DNA from: Burkholderiales bacterium
Lineage (GTDB): Bacteria; Pseudomonadota; Gammaproteobacteria; Burkholderiales; Burkholderiaceae_C
Direction of reading: 5' to 3'
NCBI GenBank assembly: GCA_947446855.1
Contig: CANFIH010000014.1
Coordinates: forward strand, 1 to 42,762
Length of the DNA: 42,762 nucleotides
Shown: one piece after another, positions 7,772-19,083 of the stretch
How the letters are laid out: each line of letters begins with the position of its first letter
How positions within the stretch are numbered: position 1 is the first letter of the stretch
Translations under genes and position numbers: made by a program
Notes under the pieces: generated by a model
What the model saw: the letters and a program-made list of their open reading frames with translations, nothing else
Database searches by the model: none
What the model was told of the DNA's origin: nothing

Positions 7772-9001
7772 TCAACTCCGATAATCAGCGTTGATGGTGA
7801 CGTACTCGTGGCTGAAGTCACAGGTCCAAACGGTCTCTGTGGCATCGCCGCGGCCCAGTGCCACACGCACGGTAATCTCGGCCTGCTGCATGACACGCTG
7901 CCCGTCTTCCTCACGGTAGGCCGGATTGCGCCCGCCTTGTGTGGCCACATGCACATCGTCCAGAAACAACTCGATGCCGGTTTGGTCCAGATCGTCGATG
8001 CCGGCGTAACCTACTGCGGCCAGGATGCGGCCCAGATTGGGATCCGACGCATAGAACGCGGTTTTGACCAGCGGCGAATGGGCAATGGCATAGGCTACCT
8101 TGCGGCACTCTTCGGCGTCGCGCCCACCTTGCACCACCACGCTAATGAATTTGGTGGCACCTTCACCGTCGCGCACAATGGCTTGCGCCAGTTTGCGCGC
8201 CACGTCCAGCATCAGCGCTTTGAGTGCCTGGCCTTCGGCAGACGCCAGCGACGCAATGGGCGCATTGCCAGCGTGCTTGGTGGCAATCACCACCAGCGAG
8301 TCATTCGTAGAAGTGTCGCCGTCCACGGTCACGCGGTTGAACGAGCCTTCAGCCAGCTCCAGCGACAGCTGCTTCATCACCGCTTGGTCCACATCCGCAT
8401 CGGTAGCGATAAAACCCAGCATGGTGGCCATGTTCGGGCGGATCATGCCCGCACCCTTGCTGATGCCGCATACGCTCACCCATTTGCCGCCCACCATGCC
8501 TTGGGCACCAAAGGCCTTGGGCTGGGTGTCGGTGGTCATGATGCCTTCGGCGGCCTTTAACCAGTTGTCAGGCTTGGCGTCAGCAAGCGCTGCGTCCAGA
8601 CCGGCTTCAATGCGGTCAACAGGCAGCGTTTCCATGATCACGCCCGTAGAAAACGGCAGCACTTGCGATGCGTCTACGCCCAAACGCCGGGCCAGTGCGG
8701 CACAGGTGCTGCGCGCACGTCTCAGACCGTCGGCTCCCGTGCCGGCATTGGCATTGCCGGTGTTGATGACCATGGCGCGAATGGCATGGCCACCCTCCAG
8801 ATGTTCACGGCACAGTTGCACAGGCGCGGCGCAAAAACGATTCGAAGTAAACACGCCGGAGACGCTGGCACCGGCATCGATCAGCACCACCGTCAGATCT
8901 TTGCGGTTGGATTTGCGGATGCCGGCTTCAGTGACACCGATGCGCACACCCGCGATCGGGTACAGCGTGGCCGCATCTGGCATGGGCAGGTTAACGGGCA
9001 T
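7772..9001 (-). CDS. argJ: Bifunctional glutamate N-acetyltransferase / N-acetylglutamate synthase ArgJ
   Basis: The 409-residue product transfers acetyl from N-acetylornithine to glutamate in the cyclic arginine pathway. Some members also use acetyl-CoA. The self-cleavage region [16 protein letters not shown] is present; processing is expected before T193, which becomes the nucleophile of the beta chain. The motif [11 protein letters not shown] and the C-terminal NADYRS ending are typical. Length is normal. The start ATG at 9001 lies nine bases after the secA stop on the same strand, so it is probably cotranscribed with secA. Whether it is mono- or bifunctional cannot be read from the sequence. 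Confidence 0.95.
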   Translation of the reverse strand: MPVNLPMPDAATLYPIAGVRIGVTEAGIRKSNRKDLTVVLIDAGASVSGVFTSNRFCAAPVQLCREHLEGGHAIRAMVINTGNANAGTGADGLRRARSTCAALARRLGVDASQVLPFSTGVIMETLPVDRIEAGLDAALADAKPDNWLKAAEGIMTTDTQPKAFGAQGMVGGKWVSVCGISKGAGMIRPNMATMLGFIATDADVDQAVMKQLSLELAEGSFNRVTVDGDTSTNDSLVVIATKHAGNAPIASLASAEGQALKALMLDVARKLAQAIVRDGEGATKFISVVVQGGRDAEECRKVAYAIAHSPLVKTAFYASDPNLGRILAAVGYAGIDDLDQTGIELFLDDVHVATQGGRNPAYREEDGQRVMQQAEITVRVALGRGDATETVWTCDFSHEYVTINADYRS

Positions 9002-9010
9002 GGTCTTCCT

Positions 9011-11797
<2,787 letters not shown>

Positions 11798-11889
11798 GCA
11801 AGCAAGACTGGCCTGTTTCCCACAGCGGGCTAACAGAACAGCGCAGTCCTTTTTCTAATCAAGGTGAAGTGAGGGCAATCCGGCAAAAG

Positions 11890-11916
11890 GCAAGCGCCAG
11901 AGCGCCCACGGCTTGC
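11890..11916 (-). terminator. Possible weak terminator after the M23 peptidase gene
   Basis: On the minus strand, 23 bases after the M23 stop, GCAAGC (11911-11916) can pair with GCTTGC (11890-11895). The intervening sequence is GC-rich, and CCTTTTGCC follows. The stem is six base pairs and the U-run only four, so this is a weak candidate separating the peptidase gene from secA. Confidence 0.3.
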
Positions 11917-11938
11917 ACAGCCTGCTAAAACACAGATT

Positions 11939-12958
11939 TTAACGTTGCCGGGACTGCGGATTAAGCGCTGGCATTTCCAGCATGTGCGAACCCGGCACTT
12001 TGTCCGACAGCAGCGCCTGTGCTCCGTGCCATGCCAGCTTGGGGGTCGCCAGTCGGCTCCCCGCATTCAAGAGCTTCTGCGGGTCCTGCGGCACGCCTTG
12101 CACCAGCACCTCAAAGTGCAAATGGGAGCCAGTGGAACGGCCTGTGGTCCCCACTTCTGCGATCTTTTGGCCGCGCTTGATCAGGTCGCCCTTCTTAACC
12201 AAAACCCTTGAGGAATGGGCATAGCGCGTGATCAGTTCATTGCCATGTTCCACCTCGATCAGGTTGCCATATTGCGGATGAAACTCTTGTGTCACCACCA
12301 CACCACCCGCTGCCGCAAAAATCGGCGTACCCGACTCGGCCGGATAATCCAGACCGGTGTGCAATGCGGAACGACCGGTAAATGGATCAATACGCCAGCC
12401 AAATGTTGAGCCCAGGTTCACATCCTTCACCGGCGCCTCGGTAGGCACCAACATTTTTCTGATCTTTTGCTCGAACAGGCGTGACTCAATCACGGTCATC
12501 ACGTCGGTGCGCTGGTTGGTGAGTTGGTCCAAATCAGCCAGAGCGGCCTGCAGTTCGTCCATGGACAGGTTGTGTTGCGCAATCAGTATGCCCCCCTGGC
12601 CTGGCCTGGTCTTGATGTCGCCCGGATTGATACCTGCCAGACCGGAAACCCGTTCACCCAGCGACTCCAGTTGCAGCAGTTTGGCCTGCATCTCGCCCAG
12701 TCGCTTGGCCATGACGTCGATGTTCTCACGCATGAAGCGGTCTTGCTGTGCCACTTCGTCACGGACAACCAGGCGCACGACAGCGCCGATCACGGGCCAA
12801 CCTTCACGCGCTCCCTTGAGAAATACCCAGTGGTAAAGGGTTGCAGACACCAACATCAGGCAAAGTGACAAGCCCAGCGCAGCCAACACCAAACGCAGAC
12901 CACTCAGCTGGACAGCGCGCACTCTGGAAAACCGCGCATCCGTGATAATCAATTGCAT
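11939..12958 (-). CDS. M23 (LytM-type) metallopeptidase, membrane-anchored
   Basis: The 339-residue product has a short cytoplasmic N-terminus and one transmembrane segment (about residues 20-43). A coiled-coil-like stretch with EMQAKLLQLESLGERV follows, then a C-terminal M23 domain. The domain shows HTGLDYPAE and the metal ligand pair in GSHLHFEV, plus the GNLIEVEHGNELITRYAH strand. Such proteins cleave peptidoglycan cross-bridges or act as activators of amidases. The frame is open to 12997, but the ATG at 12958 follows an AAGGATTGG Shine-Dalgarno. The start lies only 21 bases from the divergent DciA-like gene. This secA-M23-DciA arrangement is familiar in betaproteobacteria. Confidence 0.9.
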   Translation of the reverse strand: MQLIITDARFSRVRAVQLSGLRLVLAALGLSLCLMLVSATLYHWVFLKGAREGWPVIGAVVRLVVRDEVAQQDRFMRENIDVMAKRLGEMQAKLLQLESLGERVSGLAGINPGDIKTRPGQGGILIAQHNLSMDELQAALADLDQLTNQRTDVMTVIESRLFEQKIRKMLVPTEAPVKDVNLGSTFGWRIDPFTGRSALHTGLDYPAESGTPIFAAAGGVVVTQEFHPQYGNLIEVEHGNELITRYAHSSRVLVKKGDLIKRGQKIAEVGTTGRSTGSHLHFEVLVQGVPQDPQKLLNAGSRLATPKLAWHGAQALLSDKVPGSHMLEMPALNPQSRQR

Positions 12959-12979
12959 ACCCAATCCTTCTAAGGGGCC

Positions 12980-13285
12980 ATGAACCGCCGCAACCATGCC
13001 ATTACGCTGTTACAGGCGACCCAAGAGTCCGAAACCTTAAGCCGCCTGTGCGGGCTTGCCGTTGAATCCGCACAACGGCTGAAATCGATTGAATCCCTGA
13101 TACCAGGCTCGCTGCGTTCCTACGTGCAGCCCGGCCCTATTGAAGGGACGGTCTGGTGTTTGCTGCTAGCCAATAACGCCGCAGCGGCAAAAATAAAACA
13201 GCTCTTGCCCGCACTGGAGGCGCATCTGCGCTCGAAGGGTTGGGAGGTTACCGCAATTCGATTGAAGGTTCAAATGTCGCGCTAA
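12980..13285 (+). CDS. DciA-like (DUF721) protein, short form
   Basis: The 101-residue product matches the core of the DUF721/DciA family. It has a helical N-terminus, a basic region around ESAQRLKSIESLIPGSL, then a small alpha-beta region ending in KIKQLLPALEAHLRSKG. DciA is the replicative helicase loader in bacteria lacking DnaC. The assignment here is family-level and of moderate strength, because the protein is shorter than many DciA proteins and has little beyond the core. The ATG at 12980 follows TAAGGGG. The gene is divergent from the M23 peptidase and converges on tRNA-Thr. Confidence 0.75.
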   Translation: MNRRNHAITLLQATQESETLSRLCGLAVESAQRLKSIESLIPGSLRSYVQPGPIEGTVWCLLLANNAAAAKIKQLLPALEAHLRSKGWEVTAIRLKVQMSR

Positions 13286-13317
13286 CCCCACTAAGTGGCT
13301 GGTTGCGGAAATAGAAG

Positions 13318-13393
13318 TGGTGCCGCTTGTCGGAATCGAACTGACGACCTACCGCTTACAAGGCGGTTGCTCTACCAACTGAGCTAAAGCGGC
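13318..13393 (-). tRNA. tRNA-Thr (anticodon UGU)
   Basis: On the minus strand a complete 76-base cloverleaf is present. The acceptor arm is GCCGCTT paired with AAGCGGC. The D arm contains AGCTCAGTTGGTAGAGC. The anticodon stem ACCGC/GCGGT encloses the loop CTTGTAA with anticodon TGT, and the T loop is TTCGATT. The discriminator base A and CCA are encoded (CCA at 13318-13320). The anticodon reads ACA and related threonine codons. It sits 53 bases after sspB on the same strand. Confidence 0.97.
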
Positions 13394-13417
13394 ACGGGCT
13401 GAATTCTAACCCACGGC

Positions 13418-13438
13418 GCAACGACATTTTGCCGTTGC
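13418..13438 (-). terminator. Hairpin between sspB and tRNA-Thr
   Basis: On the minus strand GCAACG and CGTTGC form a six-base-pair stem around a nine-base A-rich loop, just after the sspB stop. No U-tract follows, so it may be a processing or stabilising structure rather than a true intrinsic terminator. Confidence 0.3.
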
Positions 13439-13446
13439 ACGCACAA

Positions 13447-13917
13447 TCACTTGATTCTGGTTAATGACGGGCGTCCGTTGCCCGTGGGACGCGGACCTTC
13501 CGGGTTGCCTGGATCCGCCTTGTCAGAAGTCACGCTGGTGAGCGTGACGGTCTGTACGTCAGACTCCACCCCGGGTGAAGGCGTGACTGAACTGGCGAGC
13601 AAGGGGAAGGCCATGCCCTGACCGTTTTCCCTCGCGTAGATAGCCAACACACGATCCACAGGCACCAGGATGTCGCGCGCTATACCCCCAAAGCGACCCT
13701 TGAATTCAATGTAATCATTGCCCAACTTCAAGGCACTGGTGGCATCGAAGCTGATATTCAGCACGATTTCACCGTCCTTCACAAACTCATTGGGAACACG
13801 CACGGTGTCGTCGACCAGCACCGCAATAAACGGTGTGAAGCCGTTGTCTGTGCACCATTCGTACAACCCCCGAATCAGGTAGGGCCGTGTGGAGTGAGAG
13901 TCTTTGGCGTCAATCAT
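13447..13917 (-). CDS. sspB: ClpXP protease specificity-enhancing factor SspB
   Basis: The 156-residue protein delivers ssrA-tagged polypeptides to ClpXP. The N-terminal region with RPYLIRGLYEWCTDNGFTP and the strands VRVPNEFVKDGEIVLNISF are signatures of the dimeric tag-binding domain. GRFGGIARDILVPVDRVLAI completes it. The C-terminal part is a variable acidic and proline-rich tail, ending in a basic segment. It starts 13 bases after sspA on the same strand, forming the usual sspAB pair. Confidence 0.95.
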   Translation of the reverse strand: MIDAKDSHSTRPYLIRGLYEWCTDNGFTPFIAVLVDDTVRVPNEFVKDGEIVLNISFDATSALKLGNDYIEFKGRFGGIARDILVPVDRVLAIYARENGQGMAFPLLASSVTPSPGVESDVQTVTLTSVTSDKADPGNPEGPRPTGNGRPSLTRIK

Positions 13918-13930
13918 GGGCCGGGCGGGA

Positions 13931-14542
13931 TTACTTGCGCATGACCTTTTCAGAGGGCGTCAGCGCCTCGATATAAGCGGGGCGCGAGAACACGCGTTCT
14001 GCATACTTCAGCAAGGGTGCAGCATTCTTACTGAGATCAATGCCGTAGTAGTCCAGTCGCCAGAGCAGCGGCGCGATCGCAACGTCGAGCATCGAGAAGT
14101 TATCACCCAGCATGTATTTATTCTTCATGAACACGGGCGCCAACTGCGTCAAACGATCACGGATATGGGCACGAGCCTTTTCCAATGCTTTCTCGTTTCC
14201 TTTGGATGCACGGGCCTCCAAAGTCACCACGTGCACAAAAAGTTCCTTCTCGAAATTAAGGAGAAACAGACGCACGCGCGCGCGATCAACCGGGTCACCG
14301 GGCATCAATTGCGGATGGGGGAAGCGCTCGTCAATATATTCGTTGATGATGTTGGACTCGTACAGAATCAGATCGCGTTCGACCAGAATCGGCACCTGCC
14401 CGTACGGGTTCATGACGCTGATATCTTCAGGCTTGTTGTACAAGTCCACGTCACGGATTTCGAAGTCCATGCCCTTTTCAAACAACACAAAGCGGCAGCG
14501 GTGGGAAAAGGGGCAGGTTGTTCCTGAATACAGCACCATCAT
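13931..14542 (-). CDS. sspA: Stringent starvation protein A (GST-fold)
   Basis: The 203-residue protein has a thioredoxin-like N-terminal domain beginning MVLYSGTTCPFSHRCRFVL, then an all-helical GST C-terminal domain. SspA binds RNA polymerase and alters promoter use during starvation in E. coli. The gene is followed by sspB. Its Shine-Dalgarno AGGAGT stands eight bases before two consecutive ATG codons (14542 and 14539), so either could be the start. A strong terminator separates it from the upstream petC, so it should have its own promoter, most likely in the short gap after that terminator. Confidence 0.94.
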   Translation of the reverse strand: MMVLYSGTTCPFSHRCRFVLFEKGMDFEIRDVDLYNKPEDISVMNPYGQVPILVERDLILYESNIINEYIDERFPHPQLMPGDPVDRARVRLFLLNFEKELFVHVVTLEARASKGNEKALEKARAHIRDRLTQLAPVFMKNKYMLGDNFSMLDVAIAPLLWRLDYYGIDLSKNAAPLLKYAERVFSRPAYIEALTPSEKVMRK

Positions 14543-14563
14543 GGCAAGAGACTCCTAAAAATT

Positions 14564-14597
14564 AAAAAGAGTGGGCTGCCAATTGCAAGCCCACTCT
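14564..14597 (-). terminator. Intrinsic terminator of the petABC operon
   Basis: On the minus strand, AGAGTGGGCT (14588-14597) and AGCCCACTCT (14568-14577) form a perfect ten-base-pair stem around a ten-base loop. It is directly followed by TTTTTAA. It lies about 50 bases after the petC stop and ends just before the sspA Shine-Dalgarno. This is the clearest terminator in the window. Confidence 0.93.
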
Positions 14598-14644
14598 TCA
14601 ATGCCTTGGCGCTTTTGTGAAGCGCCATGACCTGACTGCAAATG

Positions 14645-15403
14645 TTACTTGACGTCTTTCCAGAACGCTGCATTCATGCGCCAGGTGAAGAAAGTCAAGA
14701 CGCACAGAAATAACAGAACCCAAACTCCCAAACGCACGCGTGTATTTTGCGCCGGCTCTGCCATCCATGCCATGTAATTCACCAGGTCGCCAACCGTCTG
14801 GTCGTATTGCTCAGGAGTCATGGTACCCGGGGTGAGTTGCTCCCAGCCCTTGAACACATGCACTTCGTGGCCATGCTCTTCAATGGTTTCATAAATCGGA
14901 GCGCGCTTGCCCTGCAATTGCCACAAAGCATGCGGCATGCCAATGTTGGGGAAAGCCAGATTGTTCCAGCCGGTAGGCTTGGTGTCATCTGCATAGAAGG
15001 TGCGCAGATAGGTGTACAGATAGTCTGCACCAGTGCCCATGCCTTGTGCTGCACGCGATCGCGTAATCACGGTGAGGTCGGGGGGGTTGCCACCAAACCA
15101 TTGCTTGGCTTGCCTGGGATCAATCGCAGCAACCATGGTGTCACCCACTTTTTCGGTGGTGAACAAGAGGTTATCTTTGATTTGCTGCTCCGTCAGCCCG
15201 ATATCCTTTAGGCGGTTGAAGCGCATGTAGGCAGCAGAGTGACAGTTCAAGCAGTAGTTCACAAAGACCTTGGCGCCATTTTGCAGGGCAGCCAAGTCAT
15301 TGGTTTTGGCCGGGGCTTTATCCCACGCGATGCCGCCAGTGTTGGCTTGAGCCGACAAGGACAAACCCAGAGCCATCAGAAGCGAAACGAGTACTTTTTT
15401 CAT
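14645..15403 (-). CDS. petC: Ubiquinol-cytochrome c reductase, cytochrome c1 subunit
   Basis: The 252-residue product starts with a Sec signal peptide (residues 1-20, cleavage after SAQA). It has the c-type haem motif CLNCH (C51, C54, H55) and a C-terminal membrane anchor LGVWVLLFLCVLTFFTWRM. It accepts electrons from the Rieske protein and passes them to soluble cytochrome c in the periplasm. The frame opens at 15433; the ATG at 15403 gives a clean signal peptide, while an ATG at 15418 would add five residues. It lies directly after petB, as the last gene of petABC. Confidence 0.95.
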   Translation of the reverse strand: MKKVLVSLLMALGLSLSAQANTGGIAWDKAPAKTNDLAALQNGAKVFVNYCLNCHSAAYMRFNRLKDIGLTEQQIKDNLLFTTEKVGDTMVAAIDPRQAKQWFGGNPPDLTVITRSRAAQGMGTGADYLYTYLRTFYADDTKPTGWNNLAFPNIGMPHALWQLQGKRAPIYETIEEHGHEVHVFKGWEQLTPGTMTPEQYDQTVGDLVNYMAWMAEPAQNTRVRLGVWVLLFLCVLTFFTWRMNAAFWKDVK

Positions 15404-15419
15404 GGTGTTTGTTTCCATT

Positions 15420-16832
15420 TCAGTGGGCAACAAAGTTGACGCGGCTTGGCACTGGCTTGGGAGTGCCGATGCGGCTCCACCAGGGCATCAAGATGAAGAA
15501 GCCGAAGTAGAACAGAGTGCCGATTTGGGACACACGACCACCCACATCAGACGGAGGCTGTGTACCCAGCCAGCCCAAAATCAGGAAGTTGAACACAAAC
15601 ACGGCGTACATGTACTTGTGCCAGCTCGCACGGTAGCGGATGGACTTGACAGGGCTGTAATCCAGCCAGGGCAGGAAGAACAGGACGACCACTCCGCCAC
15701 CCATCATCACCACACCCCAGAACTTGGCGTCAATGGACAGCATCATCGCGACAACGACAGCCGCAACAACAGCAATTACCGGCTTGAAGATTTTGGGCAG
15801 CGGGGCCTTGAAGATGCCAAACGCAGCGCCAGCCAGCACACAAGCAATCAACACGTACATCATTTCGCCTGTAACGGCGCGCAGCATGGAGTAGAACGGC
15901 GTGAAGTACCAAACCGGCGCAATGTGCAGCGGTGTCTTGAACGGGTCCGCCGGAATGAAGTTGTTGTATTCCAGGAAGTAGCCACCGAACTCGGGCGCAA
16001 AGAAGATGATCGCAGAGAACACCAGCAGGAACAGGCTCACACCATATATGTCGTGCACCGTGTAGTAGGGGTGAAAGGGGATGCCATCCAGCGGGTGACC
16101 GGCCGCATCACGCGGTGCATCGGGGCCCTTGATTTCCACGCCGTCAGGATTGTTCGAACCCACATCGTGCAGCGCCAGCAAGTGCGCAACCACCAGACCC
16201 AGCAGCACCAGCGGCACGGCGATGACGTGGAAGCTGAAGAAGCGGTTCAGGGTGGCGTCACCGACCACAAAGTCACCACGGATTAGCAAAGCCAGATCGG
16301 GGCCGACAAAGGGCACAGCGGCAAACAGATTCACGATCACCTGGGCGCCCCAGTACGACATTTGTCCCCATGGCAGCAAATAGCCCATGAAGGCTTCGGC
16401 CATCAGGCACAGGAAGATGGCACAACCGAAGATCCAGACCAACTCGCGCGGCTTCCGGTAGCTGCCGTACATCAGGCCGCGGAACATGTGCAGATACACC
16501 ACGACAAAGAAAGCCGAGGCGCCGGTGGAGTGCATGTAACGGATCAACCAGCCCCATGGCACATCACGCATGATGTATTCCACCGAGCCGAATGCCAGTG
16601 CAGCATCAGGCTTGTAGTGCATCACCAGGAAGATACCGGTAACGATCTGAATCACCAGCACCAACAGCGACAACGAGCCGAAGATGTACCAGAAGTTGAA
16701 GTTCTTCGGAGCGTAATACTCCGACATATGAACCTTGTAGGCGTCAAACGCAGTCGGGAACCGGTTTTCAAACCAGTTCGTGACCTTGGCACCAGCCGAC
16801 GCGTTGGGGGAAATTTCCTTGAATGTAGCCAT
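15420..16832 (-). CDS. petB: Ubiquinol-cytochrome c reductase, cytochrome b subunit
   Basis: The 470-residue membrane protein binds two b haems. The axial histidines are visible as H101/H115 and H202/H217, with the usual 13- and 14-residue spacing. The quinol-oxidation loop reads PVWY at residues 306-309 instead of the commoner PEWY. Eight or more transmembrane helices are evident, and the length exceeds mitochondrial cytochrome b because of an extended C-terminal part. It oxidises ubiquinol and recycles electrons in the Q cycle. Its start lies 12 bases after petA, and its stop is next to petC. Confidence 0.97.
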   Translation of the reverse strand: MATFKEISPNASAGAKVTNWFENRFPTAFDAYKVHMSEYYAPKNFNFWYIFGSLSLLVLVIQIVTGIFLVMHYKPDAALAFGSVEYIMRDVPWGWLIRYMHSTGASAFFVVVYLHMFRGLMYGSYRKPRELVWIFGCAIFLCLMAEAFMGYLLPWGQMSYWGAQVIVNLFAAVPFVGPDLALLIRGDFVVGDATLNRFFSFHVIAVPLVLLGLVVAHLLALHDVGSNNPDGVEIKGPDAPRDAAGHPLDGIPFHPYYTVHDIYGVSLFLLVFSAIIFFAPEFGGYFLEYNNFIPADPFKTPLHIAPVWYFTPFYSMLRAVTGEMMYVLIACVLAGAAFGIFKAPLPKIFKPVIAVVAAVVVAMMLSIDAKFWGVVMMGGGVVVLFFLPWLDYSPVKSIRYRASWHKYMYAVFVFNFLILGWLGTQPPSDVGGRVSQIGTLFYFGFFILMPWWSRIGTPKPVPSRVNFVAH

Positions 16833-16844
16833 GGTGTGAGTCCT

Positions 16845-17459
16845 TTAGGCCTTCTTGTCTTCGCCGATCAGCAACTTGCTGTCGGACAGATACATGTGCG
16901 GCGGCACTTCGAGGTTGTCTGGAGCAGGCTTGTTCTTGAACACGCGCCCGGCCAGATCGAAGGTGGAACCATGGCATGGGCACAGGAAGCCGCCCTGCCA
17001 GTCGTCCGGCAACGAAGCTTGAGGGCCGGAAGTAAACTTGTCAGACGGCGAGCAACCCAAATGGGTGCAGATGCCCACAGCCACAAAGAATTCCGGCTTG
17101 ATGGAACGCCCTTCGTTCATAGCGTATTCCGGCGTCTGCTCACCGCGCTTTCGCTCAGACTTGGGGTCTGCCAGCTGACCATCAATTTTAGGCAGAGCAG
17201 CGATTTGCTCGGGCGTGCGACGCACAATCCAAACTGGCTTTCCGCGCCATTCCACGGTGAGCTTTTCACCAGGTTTGATCGCGGCGATGTCAACCTCCAC
17301 AGCGGCACCAGCGGCCTTGGCACGCTCCGATGGCTGGAAAGTGCTGACAAAAGGGATAGCGGCTGCAATACCGCCCACGGCTCCGGCACAACCAGATGCG
17401 ATCATCCAGGTGCGCTTACTGGCATCAATCGATTTGGTGTCGACTAGGGTTTCACTCAT
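16845..17459 (-). CDS. petA: Ubiquinol-cytochrome c reductase, Rieske iron-sulfur subunit
   Basis: The 204-residue product has the two cluster-binding boxes CTHLGC (131-136) and CPCHGS (160-165), supplying two Cys and two His to the [2Fe-2S] centre plus the disulfide pair. An uncleaved N-terminal transmembrane segment follows SKRTWM (14-19), which stands where a twin-arginine motif is expected but reads Lys-Arg. The frame opens at 17471; the ATG at 17459 has TGAGGA upstream and is preferred. First gene of petABC, divergent from mscL with about 140 bases between the starts. Confidence 0.95.
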   Translation of the reverse strand: MSETLVDTKSIDASKRTWMIASGCAGAVGGIAAAIPFVSTFQPSERAKAAGAAVEVDIAAIKPGEKLTVEWRGKPVWIVRRTPEQIAALPKIDGQLADPKSERKRGEQTPEYAMNEGRSIKPEFFVAVGICTHLGCSPSDKFTSGPQASLPDDWQGGFLCPCHGSTFDLAGRVFKNKPAPDNLEVPPHMYLSDSKLLIGEDKKA

Positions 17460-17499
17460 GAGAATCCTCAATGAACATCACAACTAAGGGCAAACGTAG

Positions 17500-17505
17500 A
17501 TTGTA
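17500..17505 (-). promoter_or_regulatory. Possible -10 hexamer for petABC
   Basis: On the minus strand TACAAT lies 41 bases upstream of the petA ATG, a reasonable distance for a short leader. I find no good -35 at the proper spacing (CCAATT at 17 bases), so this is a weak call based on one hexamer. Confidence 0.3.
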
Positions 17506-17600
17506 ACTGAGCACCACAACTGAATTGGTCAGGTACATGTCAGACGAACAGCAAGCTCTGCGACAGTACACTCCTATTTATTTTTAAAAAGGAGATTTCC

Positions 17601-18029
17601 ATGGGAATGATGCAAGAGTTCAAGGAATTTGCTGTTAAAGGCAACGCCGTTGATTTGGCGGTCGGTGTAATCATCGGTGGCGCCTTTGGCAAGATTGTGG
17701 ATTCTGTGGTGGCAGATCTGTTCATGCCAATCATTGGGGCATTGATCGGCAAGGTGGATTTTTCCAACCTGTTCGTGGTTCTGGGCAGCGTTCCTGCAGG
17801 AACCGACACCTCGCTGGCGGGCTTGAAAAAGGCCGGCGTTCCCGTCTTTGCCTACGGCAATTTCGTCACCATCGCTGTCAACTTTGCAATTCTGGCCTTT
17901 ATCGTATTCATCATGGTCAAGCAACTCAACCGCTTGAAGAAGGCAGAGCCGGCAGTCGAGGCCGCACCGGCAGCCACCCCGGAAGACGTGGTGCTGCTGC
18001 GCGAGATCCGCGACAGCCTCAGGAAGTAA
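17601..18029 (+). CDS. mscL: Large-conductance mechanosensitive channel MscL
   Basis: The 142-residue protein begins [20 protein letters not shown], the MscL N-terminal amphipathic helix. The first transmembrane helix [20 protein letters not shown] and the second around [19 protein letters not shown] follow. The C-terminal helix contains the family motif [13 protein letters not shown]. It opens under membrane tension and releases solutes during hypo-osmotic shock. An AAGGAGA Shine-Dalgarno sits seven bases before the ATG. It converges with pdxA, with only three bases between the stops. Confidence 0.97.
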   Translation: MGMMQEFKEFAVKGNAVDLAVGVIIGGAFGKIVDSVVADLFMPIIGALIGKVDFSNLFVVLGSVPAGTDTSLAGLKKAGVPVFAYGNFVTIAVNFAILAFIVFIMVKQLNRLKKAEPAVEAAPAATPEDVVLLREIRDSLRK

Positions 18030-18032
18030 GCT

Positions 18033-19076
18033 TCAGACAGCAGACAATGCCCGCGCCATCCGAATGGCCTCTATCAGGCTACTCGGATCGGCGCTACCGC
18101 TTGCAGCAATGTCGAAAGCGGTCCCATGGTCCGGGCTGGTACGCACCAGAGGCAGACCCAGCGTCACGTTCACTCCCTTCTCCACTCCCAGATACTTCAC
18201 CGGGATAAGGCCCTGGTCGTGGTACATGGCTACCACCGCATCAAATTCCGCGTCCCGCCCAGGCCGCTTGCGCGCACGCATGAATACAGTGTCCGGCGCC
18301 CAGGGGCCGGAAACATCACAGCCACCTTGAGCGGCCGCCCGCATGGCCGGGATAATCACATCCAACTCTTCACGGCCAAACAGCCCGCCCTCACCTGCAT
18401 GCGGATTCAGTCCAGCGACTGCTATGCGGGGCACCCTACCCAAAACCCGGGACAAAGACGCGTGCGTAATCAGCAGGGTTTGCAGCACATTGTCGAAGGT
18501 CACCGCATCTATTGCCTCCCGCAATGAGACATGGATGCTGACCAAGACCGTGCGCAGTTCATCATTTGCCAGCATCATGCGCACAGGCACTGCGGCAATC
18601 GGCTTACCCAGGTGTTCAGCGGCAACCGCCTGCAGCATTTCGGTATGACCCGGGAACTGATTGAAAGGCGCACCAGCGGCGGATAAGGCCTCTTTGTGCA
18701 GGGGCGCCGTGACCAACGCAGCAATTTCTCCACGCATGGCAGCGCGTGCCGCACTCAGCACGCAGCTTCCGGCAAAAGCACCGGCTTTCGCGCTCACCTG
18801 TCCCAATACAAGCGCTGCCAGTGCATCACCCTCCTGCAGCACCGGGATGCAACGCGGCGGGGTCTCCGATAGCCGATCCACCCTGTTGATCCGCGCCAAT
18901 GGGTAAGGCACCCCGGTACCCGTCAGGCGCTGCAAGGCACGCCGCATGGTAGCCACATCGCCCCAGACAAAACAGCCGGACAGGAGCGCAGGCTGCAGGC
19001 AGAAGGCTTTGGCAATGATTTCAGGACCAATACCAGCGGCATCGCCCATGGTGATGGCAATAGGAGGGTGCGACAT
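18033..19076 (-). CDS. pdxA: 4-hydroxythreonine-4-phosphate dehydrogenase PdxA
   Basis: The 347-residue product has the PdxA motifs ITMGDAAGIGPEI near the N-terminus, NQFPGHTEML mid-chain and MYHDQGLIPVKYLG with its metal-binding His and substrate region. It oxidises 4-phosphohydroxy-L-threonine in the DXP-dependent pathway to pyridoxal 5'-phosphate. The frame opens at 19142, but the family start MSHPPIAITMGD places the ATG at 19076, seven bases after the Nif3-like stop. Length is slightly above the E. coli enzyme. Confidence 0.95.
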   Translation of the reverse strand: MSHPPIAITMGDAAGIGPEIIAKAFCLQPALLSGCFVWGDVATMRRALQRLTGTGVPYPLARINRVDRLSETPPRCIPVLQEGDALAALVLGQVSAKAGAFAGSCVLSAARAAMRGEIAALVTAPLHKEALSAAGAPFNQFPGHTEMLQAVAAEHLGKPIAAVPVRMMLANDELRTVLVSIHVSLREAIDAVTFDNVLQTLLITHASLSRVLGRVPRIAVAGLNPHAGEGGLFGREELDVIIPAMRAAAQGGCDVSGPWAPDTVFMRARKRPGRDAEFDAVVAMYHDQGLIPVKYLGVEKGVNVTLGLPLVRTSPDHGTAFDIAASGSADPSSLIEAIRMARALSAV

Positions 19077-19083
19077 AGGTGTT

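Noticed and set aside
13288-13298. CCACTAAGTGG as a terminator between the DciA-like gene and tRNA-Thr
   Set aside because: The stem is only four base pairs with a three-base loop and has no U-tract on either strand.
15403-15433. Start of petC at 15433 or 15418
   Set aside because: 15433 overlaps petB and places residues before the signal peptide; 15418 remains possible but 15403 gives the most typical signal peptide.
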